Assembly (NCBI GenBank): GCA_963656085.1
Contig: CAVKHV010000038.1
Location: 1 to 15,345 of the forward strand
DNA: 15,345 bases
Direction: 5' to 3'
Source of the DNA: CAVALG01 sp963656085
GTDB lineage: Bacteria > Bacillota > Clostridia > Oscillospirales > Acutalibacteraceae
Shown: one piece after another, positions 6,730-15,226 of the stretch
How the letters are laid out: every line of letters starts with the position of its first letter
Numbering within the stretch: the first letter of the stretch is position 1
Program-made: the position numbers and the translations under genes
Notes under the pieces: generated by a model
Told to the model about the DNA's origin: nothing
What the model saw: the letters and a program-made list of their open reading frames with translations, nothing else
The model's database searches: none

Positions 6730-8336
6730 TGCTTGTTTTCAGCCCTTTCAAGTGCGGCTGCAATAAAGCCTTTAAACAGCGGGTGAGCCTTGTTGGGGCG
6801 CGATTTGAATTCGGGGTGGTATTGCACGCCTACGAAGAACGGTTGGTCGCTCAGTTCAACCGTTTCAACCAGTCTGCCGTCGGGTGATGTGCCCGATAAT
6901 GTAAGGCCCTTTGCCGTAAGCGCATCACGGTAATCGTTATTAAATTCATAACGGTGGCGGTGACGTTCATAAATGGTGGATTCACCGTAGCAGCGCGCCA
7001 TTGTAGTGCCCTCTTTAATAACACAGGGATATGCCCCAAGCCTTAAAGTGCCGCCTTTGTCAATATTATCGCTCTGTCCCGGCATAAAGTCGATGATCTT
7101 GTTTTTGCAAAGTTCGTCAAACTCGCCCGAATGTGCGTCGGTAATACCCGCAACATCGCGCGCATATTCTATAACCGCTATCTGCATACCGAGACAAATG
7201 CCGAAGTAGGGTATGTTATTTTCTCTTGCAAACCGCGCCGCAAGTATCATTCCCTCAATTCCGCGGCTGCCGAACCCGCCCGGAACTATAATTCCGTCAA
7301 GACCCTTTAGAATATCCTTATATGTGCTCTCCGTAATAGTTTCCGAGTCTATCCAGTGTATTCTTATGTGGGTGTTAAGTGTGTATCCTGCGTGGCGCAT
7401 TGCTTCCGCAACCGAAAGATATGCGTCGTGCAGCTGAACATATTTGCCCACAAGACCTATATGTACTTCTTTTTCGCGATTTTTAATTCTGTCAACCATT
7501 GCAGACCATTCGGTAAGGTCGGGCTGCGGCGCGTCAATACCCAGTTCACGGCACACTACGCTTGAAAAATTCGCCCTTTCAAGCATAAGCGGCGCTTCGT
7601 AAAGATAGGGCAGAGTAATATTTTCAATAACGCAATCCGGCTTAACATTGCAGAAAAGCGATATTTTCTTGAATATTGAGTCCTCCAGCGGCTCATCACA
7701 GCGCAAAACAATAATATCCGGGCGTATTCCCATACCCTGCAATTCTTTAACCGAGTGCTGCGTGGGCTTGGACTTGTGTTCGTCCGAACCGCTTAAAAAC
7801 GGTACAAGAGTTACATGTATAAACAGGCTGTTTTCGGGCCCAACTTCAAGCGATATCTGCCTTACCGCCTCCAAAAACGGCTGGCTTTCAATATCGCCTA
7901 TCGTGCCGCCGATTTCGGTTATGACCACGTCTGCGTCGGTCTGCTTGCCGACACGGTAAACAAATTCTTTTATTTCGTTGGTAATGTGGGGTATGACCTG
8001 AACCGTAGAGCCGAGATATTCGCCGCGGCGTTCCTTGTTAAGTACATTCCAGTATACCTTCCCTGTTGTAAGGTTGGAGTACTTGTTAAGGTTTTCGTCA
8101 ATAAATCTTTCGTAATGCCCCAAATCAAGGTCGGTCTCGGCACCGTCTTCGGTAACATAGACTTCGCCGTGCTGGTAGGGACTCATAGTTCCCGGGTCAA
8201 CATTTATGTAAGGGTCAAGCTTTTGCGCCGCAACTTTAAGTCCGCGCATTTTAAGCAGCCGCCCGAGAGACGCGGCGGTTATACCTTTCCCGAGTCCCGA
8301 AACAACTCCTCCGGTTACAAAAATATATTTAGCCAT
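6726..8336 (-). CDS. pyrG: CTP synthase (glutamine hydrolysing)
   Basis: Makes CTP from UTP, ATP and the amide nitrogen of glutamine. The 536-residue protein has the N-terminal synthase domain with the nucleotide loop GGVVSGLGKG (9-18) and TEIGGTIGDIESQPF near 140-154. The C-terminal class I amidotransferase domain carries the triad Cys381 (GICLGMQ), His507 and Glu509 (YHPEF). Translation starts at ATG 8336 with GGAGGAG six bases upstream. Only 13 bases separate it from the ANTAR gene, so there is no room for the CTP-sensing attenuator leader known ahead of pyrG in Bacillus and relatives. It is probably read as part of the nitrogen operon. Its use of glutamine links it to the upstream genes. 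Confidence 0.97.
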   Translation of the reverse strand: MAKYIFVTGGVVSGLGKGITAASLGRLLKMRGLKVAAQKLDPYINVDPGTMSPYQHGEVYVTEDGAETDLDLGHYERFIDENLNKYSNLTTGKVYWNVLNKERRGEYLGSTVQVIPHITNEIKEFVYRVGKQTDADVVITEIGGTIGDIESQPFLEAVRQISLEVGPENSLFIHVTLVPFLSGSDEHKSKPTQHSVKELQGMGIRPDIIVLRCDEPLEDSIFKKISLFCNVKPDCVIENITLPYLYEAPLMLERANFSSVVCRELGIDAPQPDLTEWSAMVDRIKNREKEVHIGLVGKYVQLHDAYLSVAEAMRHAGYTLNTHIRIHWIDSETITESTYKDILKGLDGIIVPGGFGSRGIEGMILAARFARENNIPYFGICLGMQIAVIEYARDVAGITDAHSGEFDELCKNKIIDFMPGQSDNIDKGGTLRLGAYPCVIKEGTTMARCYGESTIYERHRHRYEFNNDYRDALTAKGLTLSGTSPDGRLVETVELSDQPFFVGVQYHPEFKSRPNKAHPLFKGFIAAALERAENKQ

Positions 8337-8349
8337 ATTCTCTCCTCCG

Positions 8350-8934
8350 TTATTTGTAAGTCGTGATTATATCTTCCGCTACGGAACGCTTTGTAACACA
8401 ACGATCCATAGCCTGTTTTTCAATATATTTATGCGCTTCCGATTCGCTCATTTTAAGATGGTCTATCAAAACCCATTTGGCTCGGTTGACTATCCTTATT
8501 TCTTCCATCTTTTCTTCTATGGTGGCGGTCTTTTGTTCCATAAGCCGTATTCGTTCGCGCGTTCCGCACAAAAGGTTCAGCGACTGTGTTATCATCTGTG
8601 ACGAGGTCGGCTTCGGTATCGTCAGAACGCCGTACGGCGTAACCTTTGCGGAAACATCGTGGAAATGTTCGCTTTTAATAAGCATAAGAACGCCCGCGCC
8701 GCTTCCCGAACATATATCAAGCGCCAGCCGTGTCCCGAAATCGTCGGGCAGCGGCGTGTTGATTATAACTATGTCGGCGCTGCGCTCAAGCAGCCTGCGT
8801 TTTGCGCTTCCGGCGTTGGCGGCAAAAGCAACGGGCGAGTACACCGATTCGGGAAGCAGGGGAGTTATCGACTGTTCGAATTTTGCCGATGCGGATACTA
8901 CAAGTATGCTGTAACAGCGCTCGGTCAATTTCAT
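8350..8934 (-). CDS. ANTAR-domain antitermination regulator with degenerate receiver
   Basis: A 194-residue regulator. Residues 1-120 look like a response-regulator receiver but lack the usual acidic pocket: VVSAS stands where two acidic residues are expected, and Asn59 (IINTPLP) replaces the phosphorylated Asp. The conserved Lys (IPKP) remains. Residues 122-145 look like a coiled coil, and 146-194 form an ANTAR domain (RAKWVLIDHLKMSESEAHKYIEKQAM pattern, given here as family wording). ANTAR proteins bind paired hairpins with hexanucleotide loops in nascent RNA and stop terminators from forming; in Clostridia they are tied to nitrogen genes. The gene follows glnA by 43 bases with a strong GGGAGGGAG site. 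A fitting RNA target lies at the head of this operon (15236-15297), so self-control is inferred. Phosphorylation is unlikely. Confidence 0.9.
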   Translation of the reverse strand: MKLTERCYSILVVSASAKFEQSITPLLPESVYSPVAFAANAGSAKRRLLERSADIVIINTPLPDDFGTRLALDICSGSGAGVLMLIKSEHFHDVSAKVTPYGVLTIPKPTSSQMITQSLNLLCGTRERIRLMEQKTATIEEKMEEIRIVNRAKWVLIDHLKMSESEAHKYIEKQAMDRCVTKRSVAEDIITTYK

Positions 8935-8977
8935 ATCAAACTCTCCCTCCCTTTTTATCTGTGCGGTTTATACCGGC

Positions 8978-10186
8978 TTATTTAGTGTACATATTAATAA
9001 CGGATTCGGGTAAAATACCCCTGATAAATTCACTGTTTGCAGCTGCCGCTTTCGCCTCACTCAGCGTTTTCGGCAATGTTTTGTACTTTGCCGTAATTTC
9101 TTCGCCGCAGCTGTAAAGATTTATGTCGGCTGCTTCGGGCGGCGTCATATTCTTTTCTATGCCTTCTAACCCCGCCGCTATTATAAGTGCAAAAGCAATG
9201 TACGGGTTGCAGGTCGGGTCGGGCGAACGCAGTTCGGCGCGCCGCAGTTCGGGTTCCGCAGTCGCAGGTACACGTATCAATTGCGAGCGGTTTTCGCTTG
9301 ACCAGGAAATGTAGTAAGGCGCTTTGTTAAGCCCGAAACGGCTGTAGGACGTTTCGTCCGGATTTAAAAACACCGTCATTTCCGTAATGCGGTTCAGTAT
9401 GCCGGCTATGATCTGCGGCAGAACGTCTCCGCTTTCCGATTTTGCCGAAACATTTATGTGCATTCCGTTGCCGGGTGCGCCGGATATCGGCTTGGGAGAA
9501 AAGTCCGCAAATAATCCGTTGTGCGCCGCCGCGGTGTTGACCACGGTTTTAAATGTCAACGCATTGTCGGCTGCGGTCAGCGGATCCGAGTATCTGAAGT
9601 CGATTTCATTTTGTCCCGGACCTTCTTCGTGGTGTGAACCCTCCGGCGATATTCCCATCATCTCAAGCGTCAGGCATATTTCACGCCGTACATTCTCGCC
9701 TTTGTCATCCGGCGCTATGTCCATATATCCCGCATTGTCATACGGTACGTCGGTCGGATTGCCGTTCTCGTCACGGCAGAACAGGTAAAATTCGGTTTCC
9801 GAACCGAACGAAAACGTGACGCCGCGGTCTTCGGCCGCCTTAACGGCGCTGTTCAGCAAGTATCTGGTGTCAACCTCAAATGGCGTACCGTCGGGGTATG
9901 TAACCGAGCAAAACATACGGACAACCCTGCCGTGTTCGGGGCGCCAGGGAAGCACGGATATTGTCGACGGGTCGGGATGCAAAAACAGATCCGAATGTAC
10001 TTCACCGCCGAAACCGGCTATTGCCGAGGCGTCAAAAGCAATGCCGTTTTCGAAAGCACGGTCAAGTTCCCCCGGCATTATCGAAATGTTTTTCTGCCTG
10101 CCGAAAATGTCACAGAACGCAAGACGTATAAATTTAACGTCCTCCTCCTTAACATATTGCTTGACCTCTTCTTTTGAATATTTCAT
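8978..10186 (-). CDS. glnA: Glutamine synthetase type I, short and divergent
   Basis: Catalytic-fold match to glutamine synthetase I, which makes glutamine from glutamate, ammonia and ATP. Conserved elements include FGSETEF (metal ligands Glu130, Glu132), SHHEEGPGQNEIDF (Glu187, Glu194), GNGMHIN (His243), SWSSENRSQLIRVP (Arg300, Arg305) and RRAELRSPDP (Glu319). At 402 residues it is shorter than the usual 440 or so: it ends at VINMYTK and lacks the C-terminal helix that clasps the two hexamer rings. The flap motif normally reading EAP reads NKAP, with Lys288 at the catalytic glutamate position. The loop DASAIAGF replaces DGSSI-GF. It could be an unusual active enzyme, a regulatory relative, or a ligase for another amine. 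It starts 21 bases after the glutamate synthase GXGXG gene and precedes the ANTAR gene. Confidence 0.85.
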   Translation of the reverse strand: MKYSKEEVKQYVKEEDVKFIRLAFCDIFGRQKNISIMPGELDRAFENGIAFDASAIAGFGGEVHSDLFLHPDPSTISVLPWRPEHGRVVRMFCSVTYPDGTPFEVDTRYLLNSAVKAAEDRGVTFSFGSETEFYLFCRDENGNPTDVPYDNAGYMDIAPDDKGENVRREICLTLEMMGISPEGSHHEEGPGQNEIDFRYSDPLTAADNALTFKTVVNTAAAHNGLFADFSPKPISGAPGNGMHINVSAKSESGDVLPQIIAGILNRITEMTVFLNPDETSYSRFGLNKAPYYISWSSENRSQLIRVPATAEPELRRAELRSPDPTCNPYIAFALIIAAGLEGIEKNMTPPEAADINLYSCGEEITAKYKTLPKTLSEAKAAAANSEFIRGILPESVINMYTK

Positions 10187-10207
10187 AATGGATATCCTTG
10201 CCTTTCG

Positions 10208-10930
10208 TCAGTTTGCAACATACATCTGTTTGTAAGGGTTCTTGCTGTCCGGCGTAATTACCGTGTAATCGTCGGCAAGCATTTTTTCGGTATCGTAACC
10301 GAATGATTTGCAAAATTCTTTAATTACAGGGGTAACTTCGGCAATGTCATCGGGCGAAGCGGCGCGTTTGTTTATCCCGGAGGGAAACTTTATTCCGCCC
10401 GCGTTGCCGCGCAGTATCATTTTTCCGCCGTGCATACCCGTGCACGGGAAGTTGCCTACAATAGGTCTTTTCGCATTTTCTGCGTTAAGCACAAGTATCA
10501 GCCCGCCTGCCTGGTATTCGCCGAGGAAACTTCCTGCACATCCGCCGATAACAATGACCGGCTTCTTTTCTTTATATTCTTTCATATGTATTCCGGCGCG
10601 GTATCCTGCGTTGCCCTTTATAAGTATCTTTCCGCCGCGCATAGCGTAACCGACCGCGTCGCCTACGTTGCCGTGTATGGTTATAACACCGTCGTTCATA
10701 GTGTCGCCCACAGCGTCCTGCGCGTTGCCGAATACCGTTATGCTGCTTCCGCTTAAATAAGCACCCAAAGCATTGCCCGGCACGCCTTCAATGGATATAT
10801 TTTTTCCGGAAGAGCCCGCGGCGATAAATCTCTGACCCAGGCAACCGGTTAACCGGCAGTCGCCGCCCGAATGTCTTATCCGCTCGTTCAGTTCCGAAAA
10901 GGTAATATCCTCGGCATTTATAATACTCAT
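10208..10930 (-). CDS. Glutamate synthase GXGXG domain subunit (archaeal-type split GltB)
   Basis: A free-standing version of the C-terminal domain of the glutamate synthase large subunit. The 240-residue protein has repeated glycine-rich turns (GNALGAYLSG, GNAQDAVGD, GNVGDAVGY, GNAGYRAG, from about 50 to 115) that build a right-handed beta-helix. In full-length GltB this domain is mainly structural and holds the amidotransferase and FMN domains together. Similar domains occur in formylmethanofuran dehydrogenase subunit C, but the neighbouring genes fix the glutamate synthase role. The ATG at 10930 overlaps the flavoprotein gene stop as TAATG. The order here (GATase, FMN domain, ferredoxin, flavoprotein, GXGXG) matches split glutamate synthase clusters known from archaea, Thermotoga and Clostridia. 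Confidence 0.9.
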   Translation of the reverse strand: MSIINAEDITFSELNERIRHSGGDCRLTGCLGQRFIAAGSSGKNISIEGVPGNALGAYLSGSSITVFGNAQDAVGDTMNDGVITIHGNVGDAVGYAMRGGKILIKGNAGYRAGIHMKEYKEKKPVIVIGGCAGSFLGEYQAGGLILVLNAENAKRPIVGNFPCTGMHGGKMILRGNAGGIKFPSGINKRAASPDDIAEVTPVIKEFCKSFGYDTEKMLADDYTVITPDSKNPYKQMYVAN

Positions 10931-12183
10931 TATACCACACCCCCCAGTATTTTTCTACGCCTTTTTTCATCGTATGCCGATATGTCGGGCAATTTTTTAA
11001 GTTTCCCGAAATCAACGTCGGTAAGCGGTGTTTTAGAGCGTATCATATCGGTGTAAATTCCTGCGCCGTCGGTCTTGCCGATAAGCATAAATCCCGTAAG
11101 GCGGTCACCTTTCGTGAATAACTTTTTTATTCCCTCGCCGTCCCGTTCTTCGTAAACTTCGCCGCCGTCTTTTTTATCAAATCGGCTGCCTGCCGTCATA
11201 GCGTGAAGCCCGAAAAAGCCGATCGAGTTCATCGGTATCGCATTGGCAAAGGATGATTCTTTTCCCGCCATACAACTGCCGGCGCACCGTCCGCCTATGT
11301 ATGCATTGGGCATCAGCGCCATAATCTTAACCTTACCGTCCGAAATGTCGGTGCTTTCGGTGCAGTCGCCCGCGGCATATATCCTGTCAACCGAGGTTCT
11401 CATATGATCGTCAACGGTTATGCCTCTTGTAACCGCGCCGCCGATATCCGATATAAGCTTTGTGTTCGGCCGCACCCCGACTGCCGAAATAAGTATATCA
11501 AATTCAACCGCCTTTCCGCTTTTCATTTCGGCGGTATTTTCGGTATATTTTACGGCAGTGTCGCCAAGCATAAATTTAATTCCGTGGCTTTCCAAGTGCG
11601 CCTGCATTACCGCCGCCGCGTCACTGTCAAATATGCTTGAAAGTATACGGTCGGCAAGGTCGCAAACGGTTATTGAAGCAACCCGTCCGCTTAACCCTTC
11701 GGCGCATTTAAGCCCTATAAGACCCGCACCCACTATCAGTACGCGGCTTCTTTCGTTAATTGCCTTTTCAATCCCAATAGCGTCGTCAAGCGTTAAAAAG
11801 GTGAATTTGTTTTTCACCTTGTCGTAACCGTCGGCAGGCGGAACAAACGGCGAGGAACCCGTACATACGCACAATCGGTCATATTCTTCTTTTTTGCCGC
11901 CCTCGGTCAGTACGCACTTGTTTTCGGCGTCTATTTTTACCGCTTTATCGTATATAACGGCGCAATTGTTTTTATCGTAAAAATCGGCAGGGCGGTAGGC
12001 TATTCTGTCAAGGTCGGTTTTTCCTTCAAGATAATAAGATATCAGCGGGCGGCAATAAACATGGCGGCTTTCGCCCGATATTACGGTTATCTTGCCCGAT
12101 TTGTCGGCGCTGCGTATCCCCTCAATGCAGCCTACAGCGGCTGTTCCGTTACCGATTATAACATATTTTTTCAAGTTCTTCAC
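10930..12183 (-). CDS. FAD/NAD(P)-dependent oxidoreductase of the glutamate synthase cluster
   Basis: A 417-residue pyridine nucleotide-disulfide oxidoreductase-fold flavoprotein. The FAD motif is GNGTAAVG (11-18), the NAD(P) motif GAGLIG (152-157), and the second FAD contact YAAGD (269-273). The redox-active CxxxxC of glutathione reductase-type enzymes is absent, so it is more like NADH oxidase, rubredoxin or ferredoxin reductases. By position between the ferredoxin and GXGXG genes it most likely takes the place of GltD, bringing electrons from NAD(P)H to the Fe-S clusters and FMN of the synthase subunit; this role is inferred. It starts with ATGA overlap on the ferredoxin stop and ends in a TAATG overlap. 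Confidence 0.87.
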   Translation of the reverse strand: MKNLKKYVIIGNGTAAVGCIEGIRSADKSGKITVISGESRHVYCRPLISYYLEGKTDLDRIAYRPADFYDKNNCAVIYDKAVKIDAENKCVLTEGGKKEEYDRLCVCTGSSPFVPPADGYDKVKNKFTFLTLDDAIGIEKAINERSRVLIVGAGLIGLKCAEGLSGRVASITVCDLADRILSSIFDSDAAAVMQAHLESHGIKFMLGDTAVKYTENTAEMKSGKAVEFDILISAVGVRPNTKLISDIGGAVTRGITVDDHMRTSVDRIYAAGDCTESTDISDGKVKIMALMPNAYIGGRCAGSCMAGKESSFANAIPMNSIGFFGLHAMTAGSRFDKKDGGEVYEERDGEGIKKLFTKGDRLTGFMLIGKTDGAGIYTDMIRSKTPLTDVDFGKLKKLPDISAYDEKRRRKILGGVV

Positions 12184-12608
12184 CTCTCCTCATATACAAT
12201 TGCGCGGTTCGGACATCCCGAAACGCAGGCAGGCGCGCCTGCCGAATTTTTAAGGCAAAGCTCGCATTTCTGCGCCGCGCCGTTCCCGTCCTGCCGCACC
12301 GCACCGTAAGGACATACCAGTACGCAGGTAAGGCAGCCGACGCACTTGTTACGGTCAATAACCACAGTGCCGTTCTCCTTTGTAAGCGCACCCGAAATGC
12401 AGCTTTTTACGCATATCGGGTCTTCACAGTGGCGGCAGGATACGGCGTAGGTTATTTTGCCGTCATCCTCAATATGTATCCTGGGGTATATCTTCTTGTT
12501 TTTAAGCGCCTTCACCATATCGTCTGCGCCCGAATTTGCAAATGCACAGTTGTATTCGCATAAATGGCATCCCAAACACCATTCTTCGTTTACATATATC
12601 CGTTTCAT
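12180..12608 (-). CDS. Four-cluster ferredoxin-like electron transfer subunit
   Basis: A 142-residue iron-sulfur protein with 16 cysteines arranged for four [4Fe-4S] clusters, like the HycB/DmsB subunit family. The groups are Cys11/14/17/21, Cys58/61/66/70, Cys89/92/95/99 and Cys115/118/128/132. There is no signal peptide or membrane segment, so it should act in the cytoplasm. Between the FMN-domain and flavoprotein genes it probably wires electrons from the flavoprotein, or from a free ferredoxin, to the glutamate synthase core. It overlaps both neighbours by four bases (ATGA), which favours balanced production of complex partners. Confidence 0.9.
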   Translation of the reverse strand: MKRIYVNEEWCLGCHLCEYNCAFANSGADDMVKALKNKKIYPRIHIEDDGKITYAVSCRHCEDPICVKSCISGALTKENGTVVIDRNKCVGCLTCVLVCPYGAVRQDGNGAAQKCELCLKNSAGAPACVSGCPNRAIVYEER

Positions 12609-14110
12609 TCTCCCGCGTGTGAGATACCGAGAATCTCAAGCTCCTTTTCCGTAAGATTTACGCCGCGCAGCATCAATCGGTTGCCGCGCAGTGCTTCTAT
12701 CGAGTTTATACCCATTCCGCCGAGCAGTTCCTTTATTTCGTGCTTCCAGGCTGTCATAAGATTTATAAGCCTTTCACTGCCGATATCGGGGTTCAGCCGT
12801 TTAACAAGTTCGGGGCGCTGGGTTGCAATACCCCAGTTGCATTTACCCGTCTGGCAGGTGCGGCAAAGATGACATCCGAGAGCCAAAAGCGCCGCAGTCG
12901 CAATATAACAGGCGTCGGCGCCTAAGGCAATTGCTTTAACTACATCGGAAGCCGAGCGTATACTGCCGCCGACCACAAGCGAAACCTTGTTTCTTATTCC
13001 TTCGTCCCTCAGCCGCTTGTCAACCGCCGCAAGAGCAAGTTCAATCGGTATTCCCACATTATCCCTTATGCGTGTGGGTGCGGCGCCCGTGCCGCCTCTG
13101 AATCCGTCAATCGCAATTATATCCGCACCGCTGCGTGCTATGCCGCTGGCAATCGCCGCAATGTTATGTACGGCTGCAACCTTTACAATAATCGGTTTTT
13201 TGTATTCCGTTGCCTCTTTAAGCGAGTAAACAAGCTGCCGCAGGTCTTCTATTGAATAAATATCGTGGTGCGGAGCGGGAGAAATAGCGTCCGAACCTTC
13301 GGGTATCATACGCGTGCGTGAAACGTCGCCGACTATCTTCGTGCCGGGCAAATGCCCGCCGATACCGGGCTTTGCGCCCTGTCCCATTTTGATCTCTATC
13401 GCCGCGCCTGCATTAAGGTATTCTTCATATACACCGAAACGACCCGACGCTACCTGAACTATCGTGTTTTCACCGTAGCAGTAAAAATCTTCGTGCAGTC
13501 CGCCTTCACCCGTGTTGTAATATATACCGAGTTCGCGTGCCGCGCGCGCAAGGCTTTCGTGCGCATTGTAACTTATTGAACCGTAACTCATAGCCGAGAA
13601 CATAACGGGCATTGAAAGTTCAAGCTGCGGCGTAAGTTCGGTTTTTAAACTGCCGTCCTCGTTCCGTGAGATTTTTGAGGGTTTTTGTCCCAAAAACACC
13701 TTGGTTTCCATCGGCTCGCGCAGCGGGTCTATCGGAGGGTTGGTAACCTGGGAGGCGTTTATAAGTATCCTGTCCCAGTAAACCGGCAGCGGTTTCGGGT
13801 TTCCCATTGACGAAAGCAGTACGCCGCCGCTTGACGCCTGTTTGTATATTTCTTTAATAGTGTCGCTCTGCCAGTTCGCGTTTTCCCTGAATGTACATTC
13901 GTTTTTAACTATTTTAAGCGCGTGCGTGGGGCAAAGCGATACGCACCTTTGGCAGTTTACGCATTTTGATTCATCGCTGAGCATTACATTTCCGTCTTCG
14001 TCAAATCTGTGCACCTCGTTGGCGCACTGTCGCTCACATACGCGGCAGGTTATGCACCTGTCGTGATTTCTTATTACATCAAATTCGGGTATTATGTATG
14101 ATACCGACAT
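12605..14110 (-). CDS. gltB: Glutamate synthase FMN-binding catalytic subunit with N-terminal ferredoxin domain
   Basis: The synthase core of archaeal-type GOGAT, which reduces 2-iminoglutarate, made from ammonia and 2-oxoglutarate, to glutamate on FMN. The 501 residues begin with two [4Fe-4S] motifs (Cys19/22/25/29 and Cys50/53/56/60), then a TIM-barrel FMN domain from about 90 to 460. Landmarks are NTGEGG (199-204), KMGQGAKPGIGGHLPG (241-256), DGFRGGTGAAP (335-345) and the 3Fe-4S-type cysteine cluster CHLCRTCQTGKC (413-424). The amidotransferase and GXGXG domains that are fused in bacterial GltB are separate genes here. The start overlaps the preceding stop as TAATG, and the end overlaps the ferredoxin gene. 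Confidence 0.94.
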   Translation of the reverse strand: MSVSYIIPEFDVIRNHDRCITCRVCERQCANEVHRFDEDGNVMLSDESKCVNCQRCVSLCPTHALKIVKNECTFRENANWQSDTIKEIYKQASSGGVLLSSMGNPKPLPVYWDRILINASQVTNPPIDPLREPMETKVFLGQKPSKISRNEDGSLKTELTPQLELSMPVMFSAMSYGSISYNAHESLARAARELGIYYNTGEGGLHEDFYCYGENTIVQVASGRFGVYEEYLNAGAAIEIKMGQGAKPGIGGHLPGTKIVGDVSRTRMIPEGSDAISPAPHHDIYSIEDLRQLVYSLKEATEYKKPIIVKVAAVHNIAAIASGIARSGADIIAIDGFRGGTGAAPTRIRDNVGIPIELALAAVDKRLRDEGIRNKVSLVVGGSIRSASDVVKAIALGADACYIATAALLALGCHLCRTCQTGKCNWGIATQRPELVKRLNPDIGSERLINLMTAWKHEIKELLGGMGINSIEALRGNRLMLRGVNLTEKELEILGISHAGE

Positions 14111-15201
14111 TAATAAGCACCTTCCTTGACCTTTACTATTACGGGTTCGCCGCCGGACGGGGCATATATGTTTTCGGCGTTCGGTTCCATTTTCCGTATA
14201 GCCGCTTCTTCACTTGCTATAAATACCTTGTCGTCCTTTTCCGCAACTACCATAGACCGCAGTTTAAGTCGGTCGTTAAGTGCCATAAGCCCTCCGCTGA
14301 AACCTAAAATTATTGAAAAAGGACCTGTTACAAGCAAACTCGGATATATCTTTCTTAAATATTCAAGTTTTTCACGTTCCTTTTCCGGTTTAGCCTCAAT
14401 CGTACTCCAGAACGGCGCCGCAATTACCGACGCGGTTTCTTCAAGCGTCAGCCCCTGCCGGCGCATAAGATAATCAACTATGTAGGTTATAACCTCCGTG
14501 TCGGTCTGCAATGTGCATTTGTAACCGAACATTTCAATATATCGGCGGTTGGCGTCATATGAGGATATTTCGCCGTTGTGTACAATCGAATAATCAAGAA
14601 GCGAGAACGGGTGAGCGCCTCCCCACCAGCCGGGTGTGTTTGTCGGATACCTGCCGTGCGAGGTCCATGAGTACGCCTCATATTCTTCAAGCCTGTAAAA
14701 TCTGCCGACATCTTCGGGGAAACCCACTGCTTTAAATATGCCCATATTCTTACCGCTTGAAAATACGTAAGCGCCTTTTATAAGCGTGTTGATCTTCATA
14801 ACACACCGCGACACATATTCCTTTTCGTCAAGCTGTAAACGCGAAAGAACCGAGGAAAGCGGCGCAACAAAATATCGCCATATCTGCGGTATATCCGTAA
14901 TTTCCGGGATTTTGCGGACGGGTATGTTTTCCGCCTTAACAATCTCAAAACTGTCTTTTAAGAAGTTTTCGCATTCAACACGGTTTTCGTTGCTGTTATA
15001 AAAAATGTGAAAAGCGTAAAGATCTTTGTATTCGGGGTATATTCCGTATCCGGCAAACCCGCCGCCGAGACCGTTCGAACGGTCATGCATCGGCTTCATA
15101 CTGTTTATAATGCCTTCCCCGGTCATTTTCTTGCCGTCACGCGAAATAACGGCGGATATAGCGCAGCCCGATGGAATACGCACCTGACCTTCTAATTTCA
15201 T
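14110..15201 (-). CDS. Glutamate synthase amidotransferase subunit (class II GATase)
   Basis: Hydrolyses glutamine and supplies ammonia to the synthase subunit. From ATG 15201 it has 363 residues. Cys13 (IPSGCAIS) is the likely nucleophile, exposed after removal of a 12-residue leader as in other class II amidotransferases. Other landmarks are HGRYPTN (182-188), HNGEISS (208-214) and TDTEV (233-237). This matches the separate N-terminal domain of archaeal-type GltB. The frame can be extended to a TTG at 15228, but that codon lies in the T-run of the leader terminator; ATG 15201 has AGGAG eight bases upstream. First gene of the long operon, controlled by the promoter and attenuator just upstream. 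Confidence 0.92.
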   Translation of the reverse strand: MKLEGQVRIPSGCAISAVISRDGKKMTGEGIINSMKPMHDRSNGLGGGFAGYGIYPEYKDLYAFHIFYNSNENRVECENFLKDSFEIVKAENIPVRKIPEITDIPQIWRYFVAPLSSVLSRLQLDEKEYVSRCVMKINTLIKGAYVFSSGKNMGIFKAVGFPEDVGRFYRLEEYEAYSWTSHGRYPTNTPGWWGGAHPFSLLDYSIVHNGEISSYDANRRYIEMFGYKCTLQTDTEVITYIVDYLMRRQGLTLEETASVIAAPFWSTIEAKPEKEREKLEYLRKIYPSLLVTGPFSIILGFSGGLMALNDRLKLRSMVVAEKDDKVFIASEEAAIRKMEPNAENIYAPSGGEPVIVKVKEGAY

Positions 15202-15226
15202 AAAAATCGCTCCTTTTGTAAAATAC

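Noticed and set aside
8363..8914. 183-codon plus-strand open frame opposite the ANTAR gene
   Set aside because: Serine/isoleucine-rich shadow frame in exact reverse register with a well-supported gene.
8935..8977. Hairpin CGGT/ACCG between glnA and the ANTAR gene as a terminator, or a frameshift that would restore a longer GlnA
   Set aside because: The stem has only four pairs and no T-run follows; no frame in the gap resembles the missing glutamine synthetase C-terminus.
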